A DNA stretch of 64,000 bases, taken from Leucobacter denitrificans. GTDB lineage: Bacteria; Actinomycetota; Actinomycetes; Actinomycetales; Microbacteriaceae. A program made the position numbers and the translations under genes. Where the stretch lies: contig NZ_CP060716.1 of the NCBI RefSeq assembly GCF_014396385.1, forward strand, positions 1,178,001-1,242,000. The letters are read 5' to 3'. The first letter of the stretch is position 1. Every line of letters begins with the position of its first letter. Shown piece by piece: positions 27,257 through 35,826 of the stretch. A model generated the notes under the pieces. That model searched no databases. It was not told the DNA's origin and worked only from the letters and a program-made list of their open reading frames with translations.

Positions 27257-28159
27257 CTAGGCTGATTCGGCTCCGTCACGCAACTCAATGTTGTCGATGA
27301 GTCGCACCTCGCCGACGCGCGCGGCGAGCGCAAAAAGTGTCGGCTGGTGGGTACTCGTCACGGGCACGAGCGACTCGGGGTCGACGAACGCCAAATACTC
27401 GGCCTCGATCTGTTCGGCCGCGAGAATCTCGGTCGCAAGCGCACGCAATCGTTGTGGATCGAACTCCCCCGCCCCCACCGCAGCAGCAACCTCTGTGAGG
27501 GCTCGGGGTATGGCGAGGGCGCGCGAGCGATCTGCTGCGCTCAAGCGCACGTTGCGGCTCGATCGCGCGAGCCCGTCGGCGTCGCGCGAGGTCGGGCACA
27601 CAACCACGCGGGCGGGAATGCCGAGGTCTGCAACCATGCGCTTGACGACGACGACCTGCTGGGCATCTTTCGCACCGAAGTATGCGTTGTCGGCGAGCGC
27701 GGCGAGCAGCAGCTTCGCGACGATTGTCGCGACCCCGTCGAAGTGTGAGGCTCCGCGCGAGGCGCCCTCGAGTGTTTCGGTGATGGATCCGGTCACGCTC
27801 ACAGTCGTCGCGAACCCTTCGGGGTACATCTCTGCCGCACTCGGCGCAAAGACGATGTCGGCACCGGCGTCTGCCGCGAGTCGAGTGTCGCGCTCCTCGT
27901 TGCGGGGGTATGCGTCGAGGTCTGCGGGTTCGTTGAACTGGGTTGGGTTCACAAAGATCGAGACGACGACGACAGCGTTGTCTGCGCGGGCCGCCCGCAC
28001 GAGCGAGAGGTGTCCCTCGTGGAGCGCACCCATGGTCGGCACGATGCCGATGCTGCCAGCCGAGCCAGTGGGGCCCGAGGAGCCGGCAGAACCGGCCGCA
28101 CCCGCCAGCAACTCCTTGGTCGCGGCTCGAAGCTCGGCGACTGTGCGTACCACTCTCAT
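27257..28159 (-). CDS. panC: Pantothenate synthetase
   Basis: A 300-residue ligase that joins pantoate and beta-alanine with ATP. Motifs: VPTMGALHEGHLSLV with the HxGH nucleotide site, FVNPTQF, YFGAKDAQQ, and R-x-LSAADRSRA (KMSKS-like region). A Gly/Ser/Ala insert after residue 20 (GAAGSAGSSGPTGSAGS) is low-complexity and unusual. ATG at 28159 has GGAGGAA upstream and overlaps the DUF2520 stop (ATGA). Confidence 0.93.
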   Translation of the reverse strand: MRVVRTVAELRAATKELLAGAAGSAGSSGPTGSAGSIGIVPTMGALHEGHLSLVRAARADNAVVVVSIFVNPTQFNEPADLDAYPRNEERDTRLAADAGADIVFAPSAAEMYPEGFATTVSVTGSITETLEGASRGASHFDGVATIVAKLLLAALADNAYFGAKDAQQVVVVKRMVADLGIPARVVVCPTSRDADGLARSSRNVRLSAADRSRALAIPRALTEVAAAVGAGEFDPQRLRALATEILAAEQIEAEYLAFVDPESLVPVTSTHQPTLFALAARVGEVRLIDNIELRDGAESA

Positions 28160-28983
28160 GCGGTTCCTCCGTTGGCGGTGTCTTGGGCTTGATCGACACC
28201 GATGTCAGGTTCGGAATCGTGACCCTGGACCAGGGAGTCGCTGGCCGATTTCGACCTCGCGGCAAGCTCCCGCGTCGCTGCGGCGAGCGCGTCAAAAAGT
28301 CCCACCTGCTCAGGCAGCCGCTCGGCAACCGCCGCACGCTGCCGCTCTACGGTGGCCTCATCGCCCCGCACGATCGGCCCGGTGAGCGCTCCTTTGGCAC
28401 CGCGCTCAGCCCAGTTCTCGACGGCGGCACGAACGAGCGGCAGTAGCGCCTCCCGATCCACCCCTGCCGACGCAGCGAGTTGTTCGGCGAACCCCTCAAG
28501 TGTGACGAGAAAATTCGACGCGATTGAGGCTGCTGCATGGTAGGCGGTGCGATCCACATCGCGAACCTGAAACGCAGTCATGCTTAGGGCGCCAGCGAGC
28601 TGCCGCGCAACCGACAGCGCGCGCTTGGTGCCACCATCGACGGCGGCGTATCCGCCAGAAAAGTCGTGCCCCGCACCGGCGACCGTCGTGAGCGGGTGCA
28701 GGCTGAAACTCTCGTGCGGCGACAAAGGCGCAAGCTCGGTCGCCCCCGAGAGGTGGCCCACGAGCCGACCCGGGGGAATGAGGCTCGCAGCCGAGGCAAT
28801 CGCCGAGTCAGGCACGGCAAGTAGCACGACATCGGCGCCTTCGCCTGTCGATCCACGCCCCTCGGGCCCAAGCACATCGACACCCGCGGCGCGAAGCGCA
28901 CCCGCGATGGCCGACCCCATGCGACCCGCGCCAACCACAAGCACACGCCCGATCTCGGACACTCGCTGCGACGCAGTTGACAT
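28156..28983 (-). CDS. Rossmann-fold and DUF2520 domain protein
   Basis: A 275-residue predicted NAD(P)-dependent oxidoreductase. The N-terminal Rossmann domain carries VLVVGAGRMGSAIAGAL. The C-terminal DUF2520 helical domain has GTKRALSVARQLAG and YHAAASIASNFLVTL. In actinobacteria it is commonly found right before panC, as here, and may serve pantothenate synthesis as a ketopantoate-reductase-like step (inference). ATG 28983 fits TATTCT seven bases upstream; a GTG at 28989 is the alternative. Confidence 0.82.
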   Translation of the reverse strand: MSTASQRVSEIGRVLVVGAGRMGSAIAGALRAAGVDVLGPEGRGSTGEGADVVLLAVPDSAIASAASLIPPGRLVGHLSGATELAPLSPHESFSLHPLTTVAGAGHDFSGGYAAVDGGTKRALSVARQLAGALSMTAFQVRDVDRTAYHAAASIASNFLVTLEGFAEQLAASAGVDREALLPLVRAAVENWAERGAKGALTGPIVRGDEATVERQRAAVAERLPEQVGLFDALAAATRELAARSKSASDSLVQGHDSEPDIGVDQAQDTANGGTA

Positions 28984-29059
28984 GCGCACAAGAATAGCCC
29001 GAGTGCGGCGCTCGCCCCGAATCGCGCGGAATCACCCGGCCGACGATTATGGTTGAACT
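28984..29059. promoter_or_regulatory. Divergent leaderless-type promoters
   Basis: On the - strand TATTCT (complement of 28991-28996) lies seven bases before ATG 28983. On the + strand TATGGT (29048-29053) lies six bases before ATG 29060. Confidence 0.55.
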
Positions 29060-29737
29060 ATGCCTCGTACCGCTGCCGAAGCCAGGGAAGAGCTCAGGCA
29101 ATTGCTCGACCGCGGCGTCGACCTCGATTTCATGACACAGGGTCCGCTCGCAAATCTGCCGTCGCGCAGGTCGGCCGTTCTCATTCTCTTCGGCGCCCTC
29201 GATCGTGTGCCCGCCATCGCCGCCGATATGCCCGTGCCGCCCGAGCTCGATGTGCTGCTCATGCGCCGCGCCAACACGCTGCGGCACCACGCGGGCCAGA
29301 TCTCGTTTCCGGGCGGCGGCGTCGAGCCCCAAGACGACGGGCCGGTCGCGACCGCGCTGCGTGAGGCGAACGAAGAGACCGGGCTCGACCCCGCGGGCGT
29401 CGAGGTGCTCGGCATGCTGCCCGAGGTGCATGTCGCGGTGAGCAACAACGTCGTTACCCCGGTTGTGGGGTGGTGGACGAAACCGACCGCCGTCGAAGCC
29501 GACGAGAGCGAATCAGTCGAGGTGTTTCGCACGCCGATTGCCGAGATGCTCAACCCGGCGGCGCGCGGCACGTCGGTCATCACACGCGGTGGATCGACGT
29601 TTCGCGGCAAGGCGTTCGTGCTTCGGCAGGGGCACGTGGTCTGGGGGCTCACCGGAATCCTGCTCGCGAACATCTATGAGCAGGTTGGGTGGGAGCTTCC
29701 GTGGGATAAGTCCCGGGAGATCCCCGTGAGCGCGTAA
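29060..29737 (+). CDS. Nudix hydrolase, coenzyme A pyrophosphatase type
   Basis: A 225-residue Nudix enzyme expected to cleave CoA or acyl-CoA to phosphopantetheine and ADP. The CoA-specific motif precedes the Nudix box: MRRANTLRHHAGQISFPGGG. The box ends in ALREANEETGL, with Asp at the usual first Glu position, as in this subgroup. Divergent from the pantothenate genes, fitting CoA turnover. ATG is supported by the -10 hexamer six bases upstream. Confidence 0.88.
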   Translation: MPRTAAEAREELRQLLDRGVDLDFMTQGPLANLPSRRSAVLILFGALDRVPAIAADMPVPPELDVLLMRRANTLRHHAGQISFPGGGVEPQDDGPVATALREANEETGLDPAGVEVLGMLPEVHVAVSNNVVTPVVGWWTKPTAVEADESESVEVFRTPIAEMLNPAARGTSVITRGGSTFRGKAFVLRQGHVVWGLTGILLANIYEQVGWELPWDKSREIPVSA

Positions 29738-29759
29738 CGCGCGGGCCGCACCTACGCCC

Positions 29760-31358
29760 CTACGCCCCGATAAACGTCTGGTGCGTTGCGATCGCCTGTT
29801 GGTCGCTCAGCGATGACACGTAGTCGAGAATCGCGCGCGACCGCCCCTGACGTCGCAGCGCGGCGTCGCTCGTGTCGCCGAGCAGCAACTCGGGGTGTTC
29901 GCCGCGCGCCCGAAACGACTCCTCAGTTACTTCCTCAGCCCACTCGATGATGCGGCGCGGCGCGCGAGGCGCGTCCTCCGGATCCGACAGCCAATCGTCG
30001 AACCCGAGCGCGAGATCGGTGATGACCTTCGCCATTCCCCGCTGAGGCAGGGCAAGCTCTGGCCGTTCAAGCACGAAGTGCGCGTGCACGAACTTCAGCA
30101 CCATCACCTCGTGCCACGCCTGGCGGTCGAGCCTCACGTGTCCGCTGCGAATGTGCGGCCGCTCTTCGACAACGATCGATGTGCGCAGGTGCTCGATCCA
30201 CCGTCTCGTGAACCCCGACATCGCGCGCTCGCTGTCAATTCCGCCGTCATACGGGGTCGCAAGTAGCGACTCTCCGAGGTCGTCGCTCACCCGCTGCACC
30301 GCTACGATGAAGGCGTCGCGGTCGGCGATCCAATCGTCTTTCATGTGCAGCCGTCGCCACAGCAGCTCGAGCGAGGCGCCGGGGTTGCGACGTCGCATCT
30401 CGAGTGAGGGCGTCGCCTCATCGGCGAACTCGCGCGACCCCGCAAGCCAGGTGCGAAACTCGGCAGCCACCGCCGCCTGCTGCAGCACCCCTGCCCGCGC
30501 AAAGTCGTCAAGGTCGTGCACGGCGTAGGCGATGTCGTCTGCGAGATCCATCACCGCGCACTCGACCGTCTGCCGCCCCTCGCCGATGCCAGGAAAGGCG
30601 GCGAGCGCCTGATCCATCGATGCTTTGTCGAGCGCGTAGACCGAGAACTTCTCGGCACCCGTGGCCGGGTCGAGGCCGACGCCGCGAGGCCGCTCAGAGA
30701 CCGGAATGTCGTCTGCGCTCACGCCGATCCACTTCGCGCGCGTCCACGGGTACTTGAGCGTCGCGGCCCGCGTCGCCGCCGTGAGGTTAAGCCCCGGAAA
30801 GTCGCGGCCGAGCGTGTCGAGCTGCACAAGAATGCGAAAGCTCTGCGCGTTGCCCTCGAAACCCTCTGGCAGGCCGAGTTTCTCGCGCGCCACCCGGTCG
30901 AGCACGCGCTCGCCGAGGTGCCCGAACGGCGGGTGCCCGAGGTCGTGGGCGTGCGCGGCCGACTGCGCAATCACGGTGTCGCAGCCACCAAGCTTCGCAA
31001 CGATCGCGCCGGTCGCGTCGTCTTCGCGCGCCTCGCCGCGCACGAACGCACGGTGCCGGGCCTCTGCCCCCGCGAGATTCGCCGCAATCACGCGCGCCAC
31101 GGCGCTCACCTTGAGCGAGTGCGTGAGTCGGTTGTGCATGACCGGGCCGACGCCCGACTGCGGCACGACCTGCGTCACATCAGACAGGCGGGCGAAGTAT
31201 GACGAGAAGCGGATCCGCTCAAGATCAATGCGAAACTCATCTGCCGCAGAGCCACTGGCCTCGACATCGTTTGCGTCAAGCGAGCCCCCGTCGACGTTCA
31301 ACGCCGCATGTTGTGATGACTCAAACTCGGCGTGTGCCCTCGTGGTGCGCTCGGTCAT
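29760..31358 (-). CDS. dgt: Deoxyguanosinetriphosphate triphosphohydrolase-like protein
   Basis: A 532-residue HD-domain dNTPase that removes triphosphate from dNTPs. The metal site shows RLTHSLKVSAVARVIA and AAHAHDLGHPPFGHLGE with the HD pair, and a later Asp in DLADDIAYAVHDLDD. The C-terminal helical part is typical of long actinobacterial dGTPases. ATG 31358 is chosen; a TTG at 31370 is possible. Divergent from the gene at 31393. Confidence 0.9.
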   Translation of the reverse strand: MTERTTRAHAEFESSQHAALNVDGGSLDANDVEASGSAADEFRIDLERIRFSSYFARLSDVTQVVPQSGVGPVMHNRLTHSLKVSAVARVIAANLAGAEARHRAFVRGEAREDDATGAIVAKLGGCDTVIAQSAAHAHDLGHPPFGHLGERVLDRVAREKLGLPEGFEGNAQSFRILVQLDTLGRDFPGLNLTAATRAATLKYPWTRAKWIGVSADDIPVSERPRGVGLDPATGAEKFSVYALDKASMDQALAAFPGIGEGRQTVECAVMDLADDIAYAVHDLDDFARAGVLQQAAVAAEFRTWLAGSREFADEATPSLEMRRRNPGASLELLWRRLHMKDDWIADRDAFIVAVQRVSDDLGESLLATPYDGGIDSERAMSGFTRRWIEHLRTSIVVEERPHIRSGHVRLDRQAWHEVMVLKFVHAHFVLERPELALPQRGMAKVITDLALGFDDWLSDPEDAPRAPRRIIEWAEEVTEESFRARGEHPELLLGDTSDAALRRQGRSRAILDYVSSLSDQQAIATHQTFIGA

Positions 31359-31392
31359 GACTCCATTCAATCACTCGGCATACACTGAAGCT

Positions 31393-31956
31393 ATGAGTGG
31401 CACGAGTGGTAATCAGACGCGCGCGACGAGCACACAGGCAAACGAGCGCGCGACGGGGCGTTCGTGGGGCGAGTGGATCGAGCACTTCGAATCGCACGGT
31501 GCGCAAAAACTTGGCCACCCCGAGATTGCGAAGCTCGCGCTTTCTGCGATGCCCGCGACTCTCGAGAACCCCGAGTGGTGGGCGCAGGGCACCGCGATTG
31601 CGTTCGAGCAGCACGCGGGGTTGCGGGTGCCGGGCCAATCGTCGACGGGTGACTTTCGCGTGAGTGTGAGTCGCACACTCCCAGTGGATCGCGACGCCGC
31701 ACTGGAGGCCTGGAGCGAGCGATTCGGGAACACCGAATCACACCAGGACCACGCCGTCGAGAATGTGCGCGAGTCGCGCACAGAGAAGCGGTCGTTCATC
31801 AGGTTCTCGCTCGTAGGTGCCGGAAAGGTCGAGGTCGCCGCGTCGCCAAAGGATGCAGCCAAGACTTCCCTGGCAATTAACCACACAGGTCTTGAAAGCG
31901 CAGGTCTCGTGGAGGATTGGCGCGCATACTGGAAGGCATTGCTCACCGAATTGTAA
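31393..31956 (+). CDS. Uncharacterised protein with WIEHF/WWAQ motifs
   Basis: A 187-residue soluble protein. Its N-terminal half has the pattern seen in DUF4287-like and SRPBCC-associated proteins: SWGEWIEHFESHGAQKLGH, EWWAQGTAIAFEQHAG and a basic-acidic C-terminal strand region. The C-terminal half (about 110-187) looks like a single alpha/beta domain ending DWRAYWKALL. The start fits TACACT (31381-31386) six bases upstream. A weak GAGG precedes the following YceI gene. Function unknown. Confidence 0.7.
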   Translation: MSGTSGNQTRATSTQANERATGRSWGEWIEHFESHGAQKLGHPEIAKLALSAMPATLENPEWWAQGTAIAFEQHAGLRVPGQSSTGDFRVSVSRTLPVDRDAALEAWSERFGNTESHQDHAVENVRESRTEKRSFIRFSLVGAGKVEVAASPKDAAKTSLAINHTGLESAGLVEDWRAYWKALLTEL

Positions 31957-31969
31957 GGCGAGGTGCCAC

Positions 31970-32694
31970 GTGAAGAGAACCCAGAAGGTCCTGATCGCTT
32001 CGGGTGTCGGCGTCATCGTGCTCGGTGTTCTCGTCGCACTCGCTGGTCCGCCAATTTATCGAGATTTCATCGCCCCGCCGGCGGCCGAGGCGCCGACGCT
32101 GATGGGCGATCCATCACTGACTGGCGAATCTGAGGTGCCAGCGCTCGACGGCCCCTCGAACCGGCAGATATTGCGGGGGCCTGGTCGATCTCTGAGGGAT
32201 CAGTTGCTGGGTACCGAGTCAATGAGGTGCTGCGCGGAACCGACGTTACGGTAACGGGCCGCACGTCTGAGGTGACCGGTTCGCTCGAGATCAGTGATGA
32301 CGGGCTCACGCTCGAAACGGCAGAGTTCACGGTCGATGTTGCGTCGATCGCGACCGACCAGAGCCAGCGCGACTCATATTTTAGGGACTCAGCGATCCGC
32401 GTATCCGAAAACCCCGAGGCAGGGTTCGTGCTCACCTCACCGGTGACGGTCGATGCGCTCCCCGAGGCGGGCGAAATTGTCGAGCTTGAGATCACGGGCG
32501 ACCTCTCCATCGCTGGCGAAACCAACGCTGTCACAACGGTCGTGCAGGTGCGCAGCGATGGATCCACAACCGAACTCGCGGGCTCGATACCCATCACCTT
32601 TGCCGACTACGGCGTCGAGGCACCAAGCCTCGGGTTCGTGAAGGTCGAAGACAACGGGTTCGTGGAATTTCAGCTCGTCGCCATGAAGGGTTAG
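31970..32694 (+). pseudogene. YceI-family protein gene with a one-base frameshift
   Basis: GTG 31970 opens a frame with a membrane anchor (VLIASGVGVIVLGVLVALAG) and a Pro/Ala linker. At 32161-32162 the frame breaks: TCGAACCGGCAGAT reads SNRQ, whereas an extra C (AACCCGG) would give SNPADIAGAWSIS and continue into the intact YceI domain (GYRVNEVLRGTDVTVTG through FVEFQLVAMKG) ending at 32694. YceI domains are lipocalin-like beta-barrels that bind isoprenoids or quinones outside the membrane. Either a real inactivating deletion or a sequencing error in a C/G run. The rest is unmutated, so the change is recent or artefactual. Confidence 0.75.
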
Positions 32695-32695
32695 C

Positions 32696-33907
32696 CTACG
32701 CCCCGGCCTGGGGGCCCTCGGCGAGCTCCTGCGCCTCGGGCGAAAGCTTGCGCACGCGGGCACGGCGGCGGCGACGCTCTGGAATCATGCCGCGCATCTC
32801 CTCAAGCTTGCCGAAGCACAGCAGGCGATCTTCAGCCTCGAGCACCACGTGCTTGCGAGGGTTCGGGATCACCTGCACACCACGGTGCAGGGTAAGCACG
32901 GTGATGTCGCGATCCCACAGCCCAAGCTCGCCGAGCTGTTTGCCGACCTGCTCGGCACCGGCGTGCATCACGAGTTCGGCAACACCGTACCCTGTCGACA
33001 CTGAGAGCCTCTGGCGCACGTCGATCTCTGGGAAGTTCACCTGGTTCGCGATGTAGTCGATGATCGCGCCGGCCACGTCGAGCCCGGTCGCGGCCTCGAT
33101 GCCTTGAAGCCCCGGTGACGAGTTCACCTCCATGACGAGCGGCCCCTCGTTGCCCTCAAGCATGTCGACGCCGGCGACGCGCAGCCCCATGATCTGCGCC
33201 GCGCGCACAGCCGCCTGCTCGTATGAGGGGTCGAGCTGCACGGCCTCCACCGATCCACCCCTGTGCACATTGGATCGAAACTCATCGCCCGACGCACTGC
33301 GTCGCATCGCCGCAACCACCCGGTCGCCAACAACGAGTGCCCGCACGTCGCGGCCTCGGCTCTCTGACACGAAGCGCTGAATAAGCACGTTCTGGCGGGT
33401 CGAATGCAGCGTCTCAATGATGGCCTCGGCGACCTTCACCTGCGGCGCGAGGATCACCCCGATGCCCTGCGTTCCTTCGAGCAACTTGATCACGACGGGC
33501 GCACCGCCGACGCTCTCGATTGCCGGGCGCACGTCTGCCCGGTTGCGCACAAACGCGGTCGCGGGCATCGCAATATTGTGACGCAGCAGAATCTGCGTCG
33601 CGCGCAGCTTGTCGCGCGAGTTCGTGATGCCGTTCGCGGTGTTCGGGGTGTACACGTCCATCTGCTCGAACTGGCGCACGACCGCGGTGCCGAAGTAGGT
33701 GATGGAGTTGCCGATGCGAGGTAGAATCGCGTCGTAATCGCTGAGCTGTTTGCCCCGATATTGCAGGTCTGGCTCGTCGCCCGCAAGGTCAATCGCAAAG
33801 CGGAGCGTGTTCAGCACTTTCACCTTGTGTCCGCGCTCTGCAGCGGCAGCGCGAAGGCGCTGCGTGGAATAAGCCTGCGGGGCGCGCGAGAGAATCGCGA
33901 GTTTCAA
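32696..33907 (-). CDS. rimK: RimK-type ATP-grasp ligase with C-terminal RCK_C-like domain
   Basis: A 403-residue protein. Residues 1-300 are a RimK ATP-grasp ligase, which adds glutamate to ribosomal protein S6 or similar targets: MKLAILSRAPQAYSTQRL start, VVIKLLEGTQGIGV, LIQRFVSESRGRDVRALVVG, GVDMLEGNEGPLVMEVNSSPG. About 315-385 resembles a TrkA-C/RCK_C regulatory domain (DITVLTLHRGVQVIPNP, EAEDRLLCFG), then a basic tail. Normal RimK is about 300 residues. TTG 33907 is chosen because AGGA lies seven bases upstream and the protein then starts like other RimKs. Divergent from rimB, with 26 bp between starts. Confidence 0.85.
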   Translation of the reverse strand: MKLAILSRAPQAYSTQRLRAAAAERGHKVKVLNTLRFAIDLAGDEPDLQYRGKQLSDYDAILPRIGNSITYFGTAVVRQFEQMDVYTPNTANGITNSRDKLRATQILLRHNIAMPATAFVRNRADVRPAIESVGGAPVVIKLLEGTQGIGVILAPQVKVAEAIIETLHSTRQNVLIQRFVSESRGRDVRALVVGDRVVAAMRRSASGDEFRSNVHRGGSVEAVQLDPSYEQAAVRAAQIMGLRVAGVDMLEGNEGPLVMEVNSSPGLQGIEAATGLDVAGAIIDYIANQVNFPEIDVRQRLSVSTGYGVAELVMHAGAEQVGKQLGELGLWDRDITVLTLHRGVQVIPNPRKHVVLEAEDRLLCFGKLEEMRGMIPERRRRRARVRKLSPEAQELAEGPQAGA

Positions 33908-33933
33908 GTAAATTTCCTGCCAATATAGAGAAC
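33908..33933. promoter_or_regulatory. Very short divergent promoter between rimK and rimB
   Basis: Only 26 bp separate the two starts. AATATA/TATATT at 33922-33927 can serve as a -10 in both directions: on the - strand TATATT, giving a short leader with AGGAAAT; on the + strand about six bases before GTG 33934. Confidence 0.5.
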
Positions 33934-34407
33934 GTGAACTCCCACTATTCAAGCACTCTCACGGGCTGGCGTGAATGGGTCAGCCTGCCCGATGTCGGGG
34001 TGCCGTGGATCAAAGCCAAGATAGACACGGGCGCGCAGACCTCAGCGCTGCACGCAGACGACATTGTCGAGTTCGAGAACGACGGCGTGGCGTGGGTTCG
34101 GTTCACCGTGCACCCGTGGCAGGTCGGCACGGGCGATGCGGTGACGGTGGAGTTGCCGATCCACGACCGCCGCACCGTACGCAGCTCGTCTGGCCACACC
34201 CAAGATCGCCTGGTCGTCATGATGAACCTCATGCTCGTCGGCCGCGAGATTCCCGTCGAGGTCACGCTCACCGACCGCGATGAGATGGTGTTTCGCATGC
34301 TCATTGGGCGCGAGGCGCTGCAGCAAGGTTACGTTGTTGACTCGGGCGCGTCGTATTTGGGTGGCCGCCCGGCTGCTTCAATCCGCCGCCGCAATCAAGG
34401 CAAGTAA
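33934..34407 (+). CDS. rimB: RimB-type retropepsin-like protease
   Basis: A 157-residue protein of the ATP-dependent zinc protease/RimB family (PF05618-type), a retropepsin-like aspartic protease fold. Key features are WIKAKIDTGAQTSALHA with the catalytic DTG, a strand-rich core, and FRMLIGREALQQG with VDSGASYLG at the end. It is commonly paired with RimK-type ligases, where it processes the glutamate tail of S6. GTG 33934 probably gives a leaderless mRNA. Confidence 0.85.
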   Translation: MNSHYSSTLTGWREWVSLPDVGVPWIKAKIDTGAQTSALHADDIVEFENDGVAWVRFTVHPWQVGTGDAVTVELPIHDRRTVRSSSGHTQDRLVVMMNLMLVGREIPVEVTLTDRDEMVFRMLIGREALQQGYVVDSGASYLGGRPAASIRRRNQGK

Positions 34408-34521
34408 CCAAGGTAAGTAGGCACACGCGCAGGCCACAGTGTGACGGTCTGTTACGTGTTTTCGTGACGCCAGGTTACTCCGGGCATCGCGCTTCTCGGG
34501 CCTGAGGAGCATGATGGGCAC

Positions 34522-35826
34522 ATGTCCGACTGTCCCGCTCCACAGCTCCCCCTCACCGACGCTAGCGGTGTGCCGTTCTCGGCACTCGACCCGGCACTGC
34601 TGCGCGAGCAGCGCAGGAGCATTAAGTGGACGCGGTTTCCGGCCGACGTGCTGCCCCTGTTCGTCGCCGAAATGGATTTCACGGTTGCTCCCGCGATCAA
34701 GCGCGAGCTCATCGAGCGGATCGAGCACTCCGACACCGGCTATCTCGAGGGCGCAGGTGACCTCGCGGTAGCGTTCGCCGAGTTCGCGCGCGACCGTTGG
34801 GGTTGGGAGATTTCGACCTCGCACGTGCGTCTCGCGACCGATGTCGCGACGGGCGTTGTCGAGTCGCTGCGCGTCTGGCTCAAGGCGCACGGCGCCGCAT
34901 TCGGGGTGGATCGCGCTCCGCGCATCGCCCTCCCCGTACCCGTCTACCCGGGCTTCTTTGAAATGCTCGAGGAGGTTCCCTTCGAGATCGTGGAGCTTCC
35001 GCTCACAAAGGCCACCGATGCCGATGCCGATGCCGCTGCCGCTGCCGCTGCCGCTGGTGGATCCGCACGCCTCGACTTCGCGGCGATCGAGCGCGAGTTC
35101 GCGAGCGAGCGGGGCATCGACGCGTTTCTGCTCTGCAACCCGCACAACCCGCACGGGCTCGTGCACACCCGCGAAGAGCTCGCTGAACTCGCGAGGCTCG
35201 CCGCGAAGCACGAGGTGTTTGTCGTCTCAGACGAGATCCACGCGCCACTCACCCACGCAGGTGAGACCTTCACACCGTTTGCACCGCTCGCGGCCACCGC
35301 CGGGGCACTCGCGGTAACGACCACCTCTGCGAGCAAGGGCTGGAACCTCGCGGGCACCAAGTGCTCGGTCATTGTCGCGGCAGACGAGCGCGCGAACGAA
35401 CTGCTGAAGTTGCTGCCACCCGAGACCGAGGTGCGGGCGAGCATTCTCGGTCTGCACGCATCGATCGCGGCGTTCCGCGATGCGCGCGATTGGCTCGACG
35501 CAACCGTCGCGCAGATCGAGTCGAACATCGCGCTCTTCGCAGAGCTCGCAGACGAGCATCTACCGGGTGTGACGTACACGATCCCGAAGTCAAGCTACCT
35601 CGTGTGGCTCGACTTCCGAGACGCGGGCCTCGGCGAGAACCCGTACGCACGGTTGCTTCGCGACGCGAAGGTCGCGCTCAACGACGGCGTCTACTTCGGC
35701 GCCGGCGGCGAGAGCCACGCCCGCATCAACCTCGCGTGCGCACCCGACACGATCCGCGAAGCCGTTCGGCGCATCGCTCAGGTTCTTCCTCAGGCAGATT
35801 CCACTCAACCAGAGGCTGGTGAATGA
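34522..35826 (+). CDS. PatB/MalY-type aminotransferase, cystathionine beta-lyase
   Basis: A 434-residue fold-I PLP enzyme that cleaves C-S bonds of cystathionine or cysteine. The PLP Lys is Lys272 in TSASKGWNLAGTK. Also seen: DAxx entry MDFTVAPAI, CNPHNPHGLVHT, and SDEIHAPLTH. A short run of Ala/Asp repeats (about 170-185, from GCCGATGCC-type repeats) is a low-complexity insertion. A CATGAT -10-like element is six bases before the ATG and no good Shine-Dalgarno sequence is at the right distance. Its stop overlaps the metY start (ATGA). Confidence 0.88.
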   Translation: MSDCPAPQLPLTDASGVPFSALDPALLREQRRSIKWTRFPADVLPLFVAEMDFTVAPAIKRELIERIEHSDTGYLEGAGDLAVAFAEFARDRWGWEISTSHVRLATDVATGVVESLRVWLKAHGAAFGVDRAPRIALPVPVYPGFFEMLEEVPFEIVELPLTKATDADADAAAAAAAAGGSARLDFAAIEREFASERGIDAFLLCNPHNPHGLVHTREELAELARLAAKHEVFVVSDEIHAPLTHAGETFTPFAPLAATAGALAVTTTSASKGWNLAGTKCSVIVAADERANELLKLLPPETEVRASILGLHASIAAFRDARDWLDATVAQIESNIALFAELADEHLPGVTYTIPKSSYLVWLDFRDAGLGENPYARLLRDAKVALNDGVYFGAGGESHARINLACAPDTIREAVRRIAQVLPQADSTQPEAGE

